A stretch of 64,000 bases of DNA, from assembly GCF_023509035.1 (NCBI RefSeq), contig NZ_CP075583.1, positions 4,960,001 to 5,024,000 on the forward strand. Reading direction: 5' to 3'. Shown piece after piece: positions 8,957 to 16,955 of the stretch. The notes beneath the pieces were generated by a model. The model did not search any database. It was not told the origin of the DNA and was given only the letters and a program-made list of their open reading frames with translations. The translations under genes were made by a program, and so were the position numbers. This DNA comes from Janthinobacterium lividum (GTDB lineage: Bacteria > Pseudomonadota > Gammaproteobacteria > Burkholderiales > Burkholderiaceae_D). Numbering within the stretch: position 1 is the stretch's first letter; each line of letters starts with the position of its first letter.

Positions 8957-9740
8957 GTGCATCTTCCTTTCCTTCCCGTTCTCGCCCTCCTTGCCCTCAG
9001 CCACATCGCGGCGCACGCGGATACGCAGGCTGACACACCTGCCGACGCAGCGGTCGACACCAGCCAGTCCATCCACGTCAACAGCATCCGCAACCCGGAA
9101 CTCAAGTCCTACCGCGTGATGACCGCGGGCCTCGATGCCTTTGACGACCACCATGCACTGGCGCCCAGGGCACGCGAAGTGCGCTTCCAGCTGATTCCCG
9201 GCCCCGGCGCACCGGACAACGCCATGCAGGATCTGAGCTTGCGTATCGCCGGCAATGAAACCTCAATCGTCCTGTCCCTGGCCGCCGACGGCAGTTTTAC
9301 ACTGCCGCGCAGCGCGCAAGCCGAGCGCGAAGACGCGGACCTGGTCACCAACAGGAAGAAGGACGCGTACCGCTGGCAAGCCAGCGTCCGCAGCGACGAT
9401 GTACCGCCCGGCATGCGCCGCCTGGGCGACCTGCGCCTGCAGTGCCAGGTCGGCGTCGCCATTGCCAAGAAAGAGACGCCCTTCTTGCTACGCACCCTGG
9501 TCGCCACCAAGCTGCGCACCACCGACTGGTGCTCCGCCGTTGAACTCAAGATGAGCACGTACAGCGATCCGGCCATCGCCAGCGCCACCCTGCTCGATGG
9601 CGGGCGCCGCATCGCGCTGCAGGTGAAAAATGGCGGCACGTCCTTCCTGGCCCCCTTGGGCGACACCCGCTATGCGGACGATACCTTGATCGAACTGGTC
9701 TACAAGGACACTGGCGCCGCGCCGCCTGCCTCCCCTGTAA
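8957..9740 (+). CDS. Secreted conserved hypothetical protein; stop codon out of frame (likely frameshift)
   Basis: Starts at a GTG giving a Sec-type signal (HLPFLPVLALLALSHIAAHA-DT). The mature part, to about residue 255, looks like a real folded exported domain with two cysteines (LQCQVG and DWCSAVE) and alternating strands. The frame has no stop where one would be expected and stays open to 10222, through more than 400 bases of the beta-lactamase gene, where it reads Arg-rich nonsense. A TAA in the +1 frame at 9738-9740 would end the protein as ...TLAPRRLPPL, so a one-base insertion or two-base deletion close to 9700-9715 is likely. The end coordinate given here is that TAA. Function unknown. 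Confidence 0.5.
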
Positions 9741-9806
9741 AACGTTTGCGTCGCGCCCCGTTCCGTGTCAGCATACGCCACCTTGGCAACACGGATAAGG
9801 ACTGCA

Positions 9807-10691
9807 ATGCCCCTCACTCTGACACGCGCGCTGGCCCTGGCGCTGCTGGTGGCCAGCCCCGCCGCCCAGGCGCAGATACCAGGCTGCGACGTCTGCGCCA
9901 CCTGGAATGCCGACCAGGCGCCGTTCCGCATCTTCGGCAATACCTATTATGTAGGCGTGAAAGGCCTCAGTTCCGTGCTCGTGACCTCGCCGCACGGCCA
10001 CGTGCTGATCGACGGCGGCTTGCCGGAATCGGCGCCAAAGATCATCGCCAATATCGCCGCCCTGGGCTTTCGCATCGAAGACGTGAAACTGATCCTCAAT
10101 TCGCATGGCCATATCGACCATGCGGGCGGCCTGGCCGAGCTGCAGAGGCGCAGCAATGCGCTGGTGGCCGCCAGTCCGTCGGCTGCGCTGGACCTGGCGT
10201 CGGGCGAAGTGGGCCCCGATGACCCGCAATACCACGCGCTGCCCAAGTACCCGCCCGTCAAGGACATGCGCCTGGCGCGCGACGGCGGCCAGTTCAATGT
10301 CGGCCCGGTCAACCTGACGGCGCATGCCACGCCGGGGCACACGCCCGGAGGCCTGAGCTGGACGTGGCAATCCTGCGACGGCCCCCGCTGCCTGAACATG
10401 GTGTACGCGGACAGCATCAACGCCGTCTCGCGTCCCGGCTTCAAGTTCAGCGCCAGCAGCGAGTATCCGAACGCGGTGGCGGACTTGCGCCACAGCTTCG
10501 AGACCCTGGAAAAGCTGCCTTGTGACGTGCTCATTTCGGCTCACCCGGAAGCGTCGCAATTATGGGAGCGGCTGGAGGCGAGCGCCACGGGCGGCAGCGA
10601 TGCCTTTGTCGATCCGCAAGCCTGTCGCGCCTACGTGGCGGCGGCGCGCACCTTGCTTGATGCGCGCCTGGAACAGGAAAAACAACCATGA
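9807..10691 (+). CDS. bla: Subclass B3 metallo-beta-lactamase (THIN-B-like)
   Basis: Periplasmic di-zinc beta-lactamase, 294 residues with a signal peptide ending AAQA-QI. The B3 ligand set is complete: H100-x-H102-x-D104-H105 in NSHGHIDHAGG, H178 in ATPGHTPGG and H246 in ISAHPEAS. B3 enzymes use H116/H118/H196 for Zn1 and D120/H121/H263 for Zn2 (standard numbering). A cysteine pair (SCDGPRC) and the DGG loop IDGGLPES are also present. J. lividum carries the B3 enzyme THIN-B, so a chromosomal relative is expected in this genus. ATG at 9807 chosen for the signal peptide and the AAGG eight bases upstream; in-frame codons from 9765 would add 14 residues. No ampR-like regulator is adjacent. Confidence 0.9.
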   Translation: MPLTLTRALALALLVASPAAQAQIPGCDVCATWNADQAPFRIFGNTYYVGVKGLSSVLVTSPHGHVLIDGGLPESAPKIIANIAALGFRIEDVKLILNSHGHIDHAGGLAELQRRSNALVAASPSAALDLASGEVGPDDPQYHALPKYPPVKDMRLARDGGQFNVGPVNLTAHATPGHTPGGLSWTWQSCDGPRCLNMVYADSINAVSRPGFKFSASSEYPNAVADLRHSFETLEKLPCDVLISAHPEASQLWERLEASATGGSDAFVDPQACRAYVAAARTLLDARLEQEKQP

Positions 10692-10764
10692 ACTTGTCAA
10701 CCGTGCACGCTGGCTTGACGCCAATCTGCTACGCTGGCGCCATTCATTTGAAGAAGGAAATGCC

Positions 10765-11244
10765 ATGTTCACACTCGCCAGACTGATTCCCCTCGCCGCC
10801 ATCGTCGCCATCACCGCCGGCTGCGCGCAAACGCCCGTGCGCAGCGATGCTGCCGCCGCCGCGCCAGGCGCCACCTCGCCCGCCAAGCCGGCGCCCAAGC
10901 TGACGCAGACGCAATGGAAGCTGAAGGAATTGAAGGGCAAGCAAGTGGTGCGCAAGGCGCCTGAACAGCGCGAAGTGACCCTGCTGCTGGCCGAAGGCCG
11001 CGCCAGTGGCCACAGCGGCTGCAACCAGATGATGGGCGGCTACACCAGCGATGGCGTCAGCACCCTGGCCTTCTCGCAGCTGGCCGGCACCATGATGATG
11101 TGCCAGCCGCAGGACATGGACCTGGAGCGCCTGCTCTTGACCACCCTGGGCGAAGTCAATGGCTACCGCTACGCCGACCAGGAATTGCTGCTGCTGAAGG
11201 ATGGCGTGCCCGTGGCGCGGTATGAAGCGCTGACGGTGAAATAA
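10765..11244 (+). CDS. META-domain lipoprotein (HslJ-like)
   Basis: A 159-residue envelope protein. The leader MFTLARLIPLAAIVAITAGC ends in a lipobox (ITAGC), so it should be lipid-anchored. An Ala/Pro linker follows, then one META domain: TQWKLKELKGKQV at the start, GRASGHSGCNQMMGGYT with the characteristic SGCN, and MMMCQPQDMDLERLLLTTL near the end. In E. coli, HslJ with this domain is linked to novobiocin resistance and heat shock; role here unknown. AAGAAGGAAA precedes the ATG at 10765. It follows the beta-lactamase by 73 bases on the same strand. Confidence 0.85.
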   Translation: MFTLARLIPLAAIVAITAGCAQTPVRSDAAAAAPGATSPAKPAPKLTQTQWKLKELKGKQVVRKAPEQREVTLLLAEGRASGHSGCNQMMGGYTSDGVSTLAFSQLAGTMMMCQPQDMDLERLLLTTLGEVNGYRYADQELLLLKDGVPVARYEALTVK

Positions 11245-11256
11245 GATAATTACAAA

Positions 11257-11275
11257 GCCAGGATTATCTCCTGGC
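11257..11275 (+). terminator. Hairpin after META-domain gene
   Basis: GCCAGGA, loop TTATC, TCCTGGC: a perfect seven-pair stem 13 bases after the stop codon. No T-run follows, so intrinsic termination is uncertain; it sits directly before the long palindrome at 11278-11383. Confidence 0.45.
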
Positions 11276-11277
11276 AT

Positions 11278-11383
11278 GAAGAGTGATCGAAAAACGTTCA
11301 GGGCAAGGCGCGACGCCGCAGGCAGTACGCTAGTACGCCAAGGCGCTGCAACGCCGCCATGGACGTTTTCTCGGCCACTCTTC
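11278..11383. repeat. 106-base quasi-palindromic intergenic repeat
   Basis: The ends are GAAGAGTG and CACTCTTC. The two arms match over about 50 bases with mismatches and one single-base offset (GAAGAGTGATCGAAAAACGT against GAAGAGTGGCCGAGAAAACG on the other strand). The centre is GTACGCTAGTAC. It fills the gap between two convergent genes and its last two bases fall in the stop codon of epsC. It resembles REP/BIME-like or MITE-like elements dispersed in genomes; whether it is repeated elsewhere cannot be seen here. A related but distinct palindrome is at 16824-16955. Confidence 0.7.
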
Positions 11384-12320
11384 AATCGTTGCGCATCTGC
11401 GCCTGCGATACATTGCTGTTCGCCGGCACGCTTTGCGTCAGCCACACATTCCCCCCGATGGTCGATCCCGCGCCGATGGTGATGCGCCCCAGCACGGTCG
11501 CGCCCGCGTAAATCACCACGTCATCCTCGACGATGGGGTGGCGCGGCGTGCCCTTGATCAGCGCGCCGGAAGCGTCGGCCGGAAAACGCTTGGCGCCCAG
11601 GGTGACGGCCTGGTACAGGCGCACCCGCTGGCCGATGATGGCCGTCTCGCCGATCACCACGCCCGTGCCATGGTCGATGAAGAAGGACGCGCCGATGTGG
11701 GCGCCCGGGTGGATATCGATGCCCGTCAGGGTATGCGCGATGTCGGCGATCAGGCGCGCCAGGAACGGCGCACCCAGCGCATGCAGGCGGTGCGCCAGGC
11801 GGTGGTACAAAATGGCGATGGTGCCCGGGTAGCACAGCATGATCTCTGCCACCGAAGTGGCCGCCGGGTCGCCCGCGTAGGCGGCCTGCACGTCCGACAC
11901 CAGCAGCGCGCGGATGTCGGGCAGGCTGGCGGCGAAGGCGCGCGTGATGTCGCGCGCCTGCTGCGCCAAGGCCGCATCGTCGCTGGCTGCGTCCCCCTCA
12001 TCACCGGCCGGTACGGAAAATAGCAGGCCGCGCCGCACCTGTTCGCTGAGGCGGTTCAGGGTGGTGTTGAGGGTGTCGCCGACAAAATAATCGATGCTTT
12101 CATCGGTGAGATTCGGCCGCCCGTAATGCGTGGGGAACAGGGCTGCCGACAGGCCGTTGACAATGGTGGTAAGGGCTTCGCGCGACGGCAGTTCGCGCAC
12201 CCTGCCGTTATGACGGATCTTGTGCTTGTCTTCGCGCGAGCTGCGCAAGGCCTGGATCACGGGCCCCAGGTTCCACTGGGCCGTGTCGTCGGCGGGCGCC
12301 GCGGGATAAATGCTGTGCAT
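11382..12320 (-). CDS. epsC: Serine O-acetyltransferase (EpsC/long CysE type)
   Basis: Makes O-acetylserine, the cysteine precursor, from serine and acetyl-CoA. The 312-residue protein has a long N-terminal helical domain and a C-terminal left-handed beta-helix built of hexapeptide repeats, with the conserved catalytic region GIDIHPGAHIGASFFIDH, GTGVVIGETAIIG and LYQAVTLGA. The length and the N-terminal region (YFVGDTLNTTLNRLSEQVRRG) fit the EpsC/SrpH subgroup rather than the 270-residue E. coli CysE. It converges on the META gene and is divergent from the Bcr/CflA exporter across 190 bases that contain a perfect palindrome. Ends ...QAQMRND. Confidence 0.9.
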   Translation of the reverse strand: MHSIYPAAPADDTAQWNLGPVIQALRSSREDKHKIRHNGRVRELPSREALTTIVNGLSAALFPTHYGRPNLTDESIDYFVGDTLNTTLNRLSEQVRRGLLFSVPAGDEGDAASDDAALAQQARDITRAFAASLPDIRALLVSDVQAAYAGDPAATSVAEIMLCYPGTIAILYHRLAHRLHALGAPFLARLIADIAHTLTGIDIHPGAHIGASFFIDHGTGVVIGETAIIGQRVRLYQAVTLGAKRFPADASGALIKGTPRHPIVEDDVVIYAGATVLGRITIGAGSTIGGNVWLTQSVPANSNVSQAQMRND

Positions 12321-12411
12321 GGCGTATCACTTCCAAAAAAATGGCAAACAGGCCGGTTCGCCCCAGCTTAGCGGCCAGACACCGCGATTCAAACGAAGAA
12401 TTTCAAGATTT

Positions 12412-12432
12412 CATATGCGAAAAACGCATATG
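12412..12432. promoter_or_regulatory. Perfect 8-5-8 palindrome upstream of serine acetyltransferase
   Basis: CATATGCG, spacer AAAAA, CGCATATG. It lies 92 bases upstream of epsC and 79 bases upstream of the divergent exporter gene. It contains TGCG-AAAAA-CGCA, a T-N11-A LysR-type motif. The matching geometry at 2649-2669 in the sulfur-operon promoter suggests a shared regulator of sulfur metabolism (CysB-like). Inference. Confidence 0.5.
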
Positions 12433-12510
12433 GATGGCAAACAGCGTCGGCGCCAAACCTGATTGTTGCCACTAGCGTAAAATGACGGGCTAACAAAAAC
12501 ACTCTTTAAC

Positions 12511-13698
12511 ATGACTAAATTATTAACATGGATTCTGGCGGGCCTGGCGATGGTCGGACCGCTTGCAATTGACACCTATCTGCCGTCGTTCCCCGCCATC
12601 GTGCACGATTTCAATGCCAGCCCCCTGCTGGTGCAGCAAACCCTGAGCTTTTTCCTGTTCACGTTCGCCTTCATGATGCTGTTTTACGGCACCCTGTCCG
12701 ATTCCTTCGGCCGCCGTCCCGTGATTCTCGTCTCGCTGGTGCTGTATGTGATCGCCTCCGTGGGCGCCGCGCTGGCGCCGTCGCTGGGCTGGCTGCTGGC
12801 CTGGCGCGTGCTGCAGGGCCTCTCAGCCGGCGCCGGTTCCGTGATCGGCCGCGCCATCGTGCAAGACCGCTATTCGGGCGCCGCCGCGCAGAAAATCCTC
12901 TCGCACATCATGATGGTGTTCGCGCTGGCGCCGGCCATCGCCCCCGTGCTGGGCGGCTGGCTGCAGGTGGGCCTGGGCTGGCGCTGGATTTTCTGGTTCC
13001 TCACGGCGTTTGGCGTGCTGATGTTCATCGTCGTCTGGCGCGCGCTGCCGGAAAGCCTGCCGAAGGAGCAGCGTCACGCCTTCCACCTGGGCGACATCGC
13101 CGTCAATTACTGGAAAGTACTGTGCCATCGCCAGTTCCTGCTGCTGTCGACGGCCATCGGCGCCGCCTTTGGCGGCTTCGCCCTGTACATCGGCTCGGCC
13201 GCCTACTTCATCATCAACATCCTGCACCTGCCGGAGACGGCGTTCGCCTGGCTGTTCATTCCCCTGATCAGCGGCATGGTGTTCGGTTCTGCCCTGTCGG
13301 CGAAAATCGCCCACCGCTATAGCCAGCGCCAGATGATCTGGGCCGGCTTCATATTGATGCTGGTGGCTGCGCTGGCCAACATCGGCTACAACTATGTCTT
13401 TGCCGCCGAAGTGCCGTGGGCAGTGCTACCCCTGTTCTTCTACTCGTTCGCCCTGTCGATCGCCATGCCGCCGATGACCCTGATGGCGCTGAACCACTTT
13501 CCCAACAACAGCGGCCTGGCCTCGTCGATGCAATCGTTCATCCAGATGCTGCTGTTCGCGCTGGTTTCGGGCCTGGTGGCGCCGCTGCTGTTCGACAGCG
13601 CGCTGAACCTGGCGTATGGCGTGATGGCGGGACTGCTGGTAAGTTTATTGTGCTGGGTGTTTGCGCAGGGCGGTTCGGCGGAAGTCGCAGCGAAGTAG
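12511..13698 (+). CDS. Bcr/CflA-family multidrug efflux MFS transporter
   Basis: Inner-membrane drug:proton antiporter, 395 residues, about 12 membrane segments. Signatures of the Bcr/CflA group: MVGPLAIDTYLPSFPAIVHDF in the first segment (in parts), the loop 2-3 motif GTLSDSFGRRPVILVSL, and WRVLQGLSAGAGSVIGRAIV, containing the antiporter motif C-like G-rich helix. Related proteins export bicyclomycin, chloramphenicol, sulfonamides or, in some cases, cysteine pathway intermediates. The shared promoter with a serine acetyltransferase makes export of O-acetylserine or cysteine (as E. coli Bcr does for cysteine) worth considering; that is inference. Confidence 0.9.
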   Translation: MTKLLTWILAGLAMVGPLAIDTYLPSFPAIVHDFNASPLLVQQTLSFFLFTFAFMMLFYGTLSDSFGRRPVILVSLVLYVIASVGAALAPSLGWLLAWRVLQGLSAGAGSVIGRAIVQDRYSGAAAQKILSHIMMVFALAPAIAPVLGGWLQVGLGWRWIFWFLTAFGVLMFIVVWRALPESLPKEQRHAFHLGDIAVNYWKVLCHRQFLLLSTAIGAAFGGFALYIGSAAYFIINILHLPETAFAWLFIPLISGMVFGSALSAKIAHRYSQRQMIWAGFILMLVAALANIGYNYVFAAEVPWAVLPLFFYSFALSIAMPPMTLMALNHFPNNSGLASSMQSFIQMLLFALVSGLVAPLLFDSALNLAYGVMAGLLVSLLCWVFAQGGSAEVAAK

Positions 13699-13728
13699 AT
13701 AGAGTCACGCATACCAACCCGCTAAAAA

Positions 13729-13759
13729 CTGGGGTCAGACCCGGCGGATCTGAACCCAG
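13729..13759. terminator. Quasi-palindrome between convergent genes (GGGGTCAGACCC type)
   Basis: CTGGGGTCAGACCC, loop GGC, GGATCTGAACCCAG: 14-base arms with two mismatches, 30 bases after the exporter stop and just before the end of the convergent small gene. No T-run is present. It could act as a bidirectional terminator or be a dispersed short repeat. Confidence 0.5.
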
Positions 13760-13766
13760 CAGTTAA

Positions 13767-14075
13767 TCAAGGCCACGGCGCTGGCGTCACATCCTGGTAT
13801 TGCACCCCGCCCTGCTCCGGCTCAGCCGCATCGCGCGAAGTTGGCTGGTGCAAGGAACCGGCCGGCGAACGCAAACTCAAGATTTCCTTGCGCGCCTCGA
13901 CGAAGTCGGCGGAACTCAAGGGGTGGTGCTGGTCCGGCCAGTGGCTGACGGCCCATTCCTGCAAGGTTTCAAAGCGCCGCCACAGTTCGGCGATGAATTC
14001 GCGGCGCGCCTGTTCCTGTGCTTCTTCCTCCTGCTGCGGCGTCTTCCCGGCGCCTTCCCCGATAGGTACTTGCAT
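13767..14075 (-). CDS. Small hypothetical protein
   Basis: 102 residues, hydrophilic, no signal peptide or membrane segment. The N-terminal third is Glu/Gln-rich and likely helical (KTPQQEEEAQEQARREFIAE), followed by a Trp-containing helix (LWRRFETLQEWAVSHWPD) and a Pro-rich tail. The ATG at 14075 is chosen because AGGGAG lies six bases upstream; an in-frame codon at 14096 would add seven residues. Not recognised. It precedes no obvious partner; the AhpD-like gene on the same strand ends 80 bases upstream. Confidence 0.6.
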   Translation of the reverse strand: MQVPIGEGAGKTPQQEEEAQEQARREFIAELWRRFETLQEWAVSHWPDQHHPLSSADFVEARKEILSLRSPAGSLHQPTSRDAAEPEQGGVQYQDVTPAPWP

Positions 14076-14155
14076 GGCTGCTCCCTGGCTGATCAATCAT
14101 CATGCCAGACTACGCAGGGACCAGCCAGGCGTCTGTTCGCGAACGAACACAGGAT

Positions 14156-14596
14156 TTATTCAGGCATCTTGCGGAAGCCCACGGCCAGGCGGTTCCAGGT
14201 ATTGATGGAGCCGATGGCCAGGGTCACGTTGACCATTTCCGCCGGCGTCAATTGTTCCGCCAGCGCCGCATAGTCTTCATCCGAAGCGTGATTCTGTGGC
14301 AGCAGGGTCAGTGCTTCCGTCCAGGCCAGCACGGCCCGCTCGCGTGGCGTGAAGAACGGCGTTTCGCGCCAGACGGACACGGCATACAGGCGGCGTTCCG
14401 TTTCGCCCGCCTTGCGCGCGTCACTCGTATGCATGTCCACGCAAAAAGCGCAGCCATTGATTTGCGAGGCGCGCAGGCGGATCAGTTCAAGCAGCGAGTG
14501 CTCCACGCCCAATTTGGCAATCGCCGCTTCCAGCGCATACATGGCCTTGACGGCGTCCGGCGAAGCTTGTGTAAAATCGAATCGTTGCTGTGTCAT
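14156..14596 (-). CDS. Carboxymuconolactone decarboxylase / AhpD-like protein
   Basis: A 146-residue alkylhydroperoxidase-like protein. The redox motif CxxC-x3-H is intact in INGCAFCVDMHTSDARKAG, with the upstream acidic/Arg region LLELIRLRASQ typical of the family. Such proteins reduce peroxides or act on small lactones; in this arrangement they are often targets of a divergent regulator. ATG at 14596 is supported by AAGGAA eight bases upstream. It is divergent from a MocR-type regulator (103-base gap), which is therefore the likely controller. Confidence 0.88.
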   Translation of the reverse strand: MTQQRFDFTQASPDAVKAMYALEAAIAKLGVEHSLLELIRLRASQINGCAFCVDMHTSDARKAGETERRLYAVSVWRETPFFTPRERAVLAWTEALTLLPQNHASDEDYAALAEQLTPAEMVNVTLAIGSINTWNRLAVGFRKMPE

Positions 14597-14699
14597 GATG
14601 CATTCCTTGATGAGTAGAGATGCACCATTGTAAAAGCGCGACAACAGCGCGCGGCAGGCCAATCCTGCCGAAAAACGGCAGACCACCAACAGATACTCC

Positions 14700-16184
14700 A
14701 TGGAATTACATATCCTGATCGACGGCACGCGCGACCTGGGCGGCCAGCTGTACCGCCAGCTCAGCGAAGCCATCCGCTCGGGCCGCCTGACGGACGGCCA
14801 GCAATTGCCGCCCTCGCGCCTGCTGGCCAGCCAGTTGGGCCTGTCGCGCAAGACGGTGTCCGACGTGTATGACAAGCTCGCTTATGAAAAGCTGCTGGTA
14901 GGAAAAGTCGGCGTGGGCAGCTTCGTGCAGACGCCGCACGCCTCGCCGCAGCGCCGCCACGCCAGCACGCCGCTGGCCAGCGCGCAGCGCATCGCCCGCT
15001 GGGAAGCGACGCCCACGCCCTTGCGCCAGGCCAGCCAGGAAACGCCGGCGCGCTACGCCTTCATCGGCGGGCGCGCCACGCCCGCGCACTTCCCGCAGGA
15101 TGAATGGCGCGCCTGCATGCTGCACGCGCTGCGCCAGGGTGGCCAGGCGCGCGGCCGTTATGGCCCTGTCGCCGGCTTGCCGTCCCTGCGCGCGGCGATC
15201 GCCGGCCATGCCGCCTTCAGCCGCGGCATCCATTGCACCGAGGAACAAGTGCTCGTCACCAGCGGCGCGCAGCAAGCTTTGCATCTGCTGGCGCAAACCC
15301 TGCTGGAGCCGGGCGACACGGTTGCCGTGGAAGAACCCGGCTACCCGGTGGCGCGCGCCGTGTTCGCCAGCCAGGGCGCGCACGTGGTGGGCGTCGAAGT
15401 GGATGAGGATGGCCTTGTCGTCGCGCAAATCCCGGACGGCACGCGGCTGATCTATGTCACGCCCGCACATCAATTTCCACTCGGTATGCCGATGAGCATG
15501 GCGCGCCGCCATGCCTTGCTGGAGCGGGCGCAGCAACTGGGCGCCATCATCATCGAGGACGATTACGACAGCGCCTTCCGCTACGAAGGCCGGCCCGAGG
15601 ATTCCCTGCAAAGCATGGACCGCTACGGCGTCGTCGCGCACGTGGGCAGCTTTTCCAAGATCATGCTGCCGGAATTGCGGCTCGGCTATGCGGTGCTGCC
15701 GCAAGCCCTCGTGGCCGCCGTGGAAACGGTGAAATACCTGACGGATTGCCATACGGCCAGCCTGGGCCAGCATGCGCTGGCCAAGTTCATCGACGATGGC
15801 CATTTGCTGCGCCATATCCGCCGCTGCCACGACATTTATGCGGGGCGCCGCGAACGGTTGCAGCACTGGTTCAAAGGCCCGTTGTCGCCGTGGTTCCGCC
15901 TGGTGCCGGCCAGCGCCGGCTTCCACGTGGCTGCCCTGGCGCAGGCGCCGCTCGATATCGCGGAATTGCTGCGCCGCGCGCGCCTGGCCGACGTCAGCCT
16001 GTATGCGCTATCTGGCTTTTACCATGGGCCCGCCCGCCATGAGGGCCTGTTCCTCGGCTATGGCGCCATCGACAAACTCGATATCGACACGGCGCTGGCC
16101 AAGGTGCTGGCGATCCTGCAAGAGATCGCTCCCCTGCCCCTCAGCGGGGCTGCCAACCGGGTTGCCAACGATAGTGCCCCGTAA
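14700..16184 (+). CDS. MocR/PdxR-type PLP-dependent transcriptional regulator
   Basis: 494 residues: an N-terminal GntR winged helix (LYRQLSEAIRSGRLTDGQQL, then PPSRLLASQLGLSRKTVSDV) joined to a fold-type I aminotransferase domain. The aminotransferase part shows VTSGAQQALHLLAQTLLEPG, EEPGYPVAR, YVTPAHQFPLG, IIEDDYDSAFRYEG, and the PLP-binding lysine in GSFSKIMLPELRLGY. It faces the AhpD-like gene and probably controls it and itself in response to PLP or an amino compound. Its last 44 bases overlap the convergent DUF1287 gene. Confidence 0.92.
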   Translation: MELHILIDGTRDLGGQLYRQLSEAIRSGRLTDGQQLPPSRLLASQLGLSRKTVSDVYDKLAYEKLLVGKVGVGSFVQTPHASPQRRHASTPLASAQRIARWEATPTPLRQASQETPARYAFIGGRATPAHFPQDEWRACMLHALRQGGQARGRYGPVAGLPSLRAAIAGHAAFSRGIHCTEEQVLVTSGAQQALHLLAQTLLEPGDTVAVEEPGYPVARAVFASQGAHVVGVEVDEDGLVVAQIPDGTRLIYVTPAHQFPLGMPMSMARRHALLERAQQLGAIIIEDDYDSAFRYEGRPEDSLQSMDRYGVVAHVGSFSKIMLPELRLGYAVLPQALVAAVETVKYLTDCHTASLGQHALAKFIDDGHLLRHIRRCHDIYAGRRERLQHWFKGPLSPWFRLVPASAGFHVAALAQAPLDIAELLRRARLADVSLYALSGFYHGPARHEGLFLGYGAIDKLDIDTALAKVLAILQEIAPLPLSGAANRVANDSAP

Positions 16185-16746
16185 TCGGATAGCTGAATAA
16201 AATATTTTCCTCGCGCGCGCCCTCGCCGATGTTGTGGATGATGAGCGGCACGCCGCTCCACGATTGCTTGTCGCTGACGATGCCGATGTGCGTGAGGTTG
16301 CGCGGCAAGCGCCAGGTGACGATGTCGCCCGCGCGGTAAGCGTTCGCGTCCTTGCTGGGTGGCAAGCTGGTGCCATGGCGGGCAAAGTACGTGCCCAGGT
16401 TCGGCACGCGGCGGTGGTCGATATTGCGGTCCGGCCCTTTCATCTGCCAGCGTCCCTGCTGCTGGTACACCTGCCACGCCTTGCGCATGTCTTCGTGCAC
16501 CAGCACCTGCAAGTCCTGTCCCAGCTGGCGGTAGGCGCGCACCACCACGTCCGTGCACACGCCCCGCTCGAGCGGCACGTCGCCGCCCGGATAGGCGAGC
16601 CGTTCATAGCGCGGATCGTACAGCAAGGTCAAGCCCACCTGCTTGCGGGCGGCGGCGACGAGGGCTTGCGGGCTGGCGGCAGGGGCTGCCGACGCCAGCA
16701 TGGGCGCCAGGGCAAGAATCAGAGTGGAGAGCAGTTTGATTGGCAT
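16141..16746 (-). CDS. DUF1287-family exported protein
   Basis: 201 residues with a Sec signal (MPIKLLSTLILALAPMLASA-AP). The mature domain fits DUF1287, an NlpC/P60-like fold: GVCTDVVVRAYRQLGQDLQ with the candidate catalytic cysteine in GVCTD, VHEDMRKAW, HRRVPNLGTYFARHG, and GDIVTWRLPRNLTHIGIVSD with the candidate histidine. A periplasmic amidase or peptidase is expected from fold; substrate unknown. ATG at 16746 selected for the signal peptide. The 3' end overlaps the convergent MocR gene by 44 bases, so the two transcripts are antisense at their tails. Confidence 0.82.
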   Translation of the reverse strand: MPIKLLSTLILALAPMLASAAPAASPQALVAAARKQVGLTLLYDPRYERLAYPGGDVPLERGVCTDVVVRAYRQLGQDLQVLVHEDMRKAWQVYQQQGRWQMKGPDRNIDHRRVPNLGTYFARHGTSLPPSKDANAYRAGDIVTWRLPRNLTHIGIVSDKQSWSGVPLIIHNIGEGAREENILFSYPITGHYRWQPGWQPR

Positions 16747-16823
16747 CAACGTCGGTGGTCGGATGGAAATGCCAACTTTACCGCAGTGGTGAGGAAAACG
16801 TCGGACGCTAAGTACCCCCCAAT

Positions 16824-16955
16824 AAATTATTGTGACTTCTGACTTCCATAACCGGCGCTCTGCGGCGTTGCCCGCTGCTAGCAGTGCTCGCACTGCGTCG
16901 CAGCGGGCGCCTTGCATAGCATCCGGTTCTGTTCGTCATAATTTCACAATAATTT
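16824..16955. repeat. 132-base quasi-palindromic repeat with a strong central stem
   Basis: Outer ends AAATTATTGTGA and TCACAATAATTT are perfect inverted repeats of 12 bases. The centre is a strong stem: GCCCGCTGC..GCAGTGC..GCACTGC..GCAGCGGGC. Between them the arms match with mismatches (AACCGGCGCTCTGC against AACCGGATGCTATGC). The right 12 bases are coding: they encode the last residues (EIIVK) of the 16936-17301 protein. The inner sequence shares GGCGTTGC/CGCCTTGC segments with the palindrome at 11278-11383, suggesting related families of dispersed elements. Confidence 0.7.
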
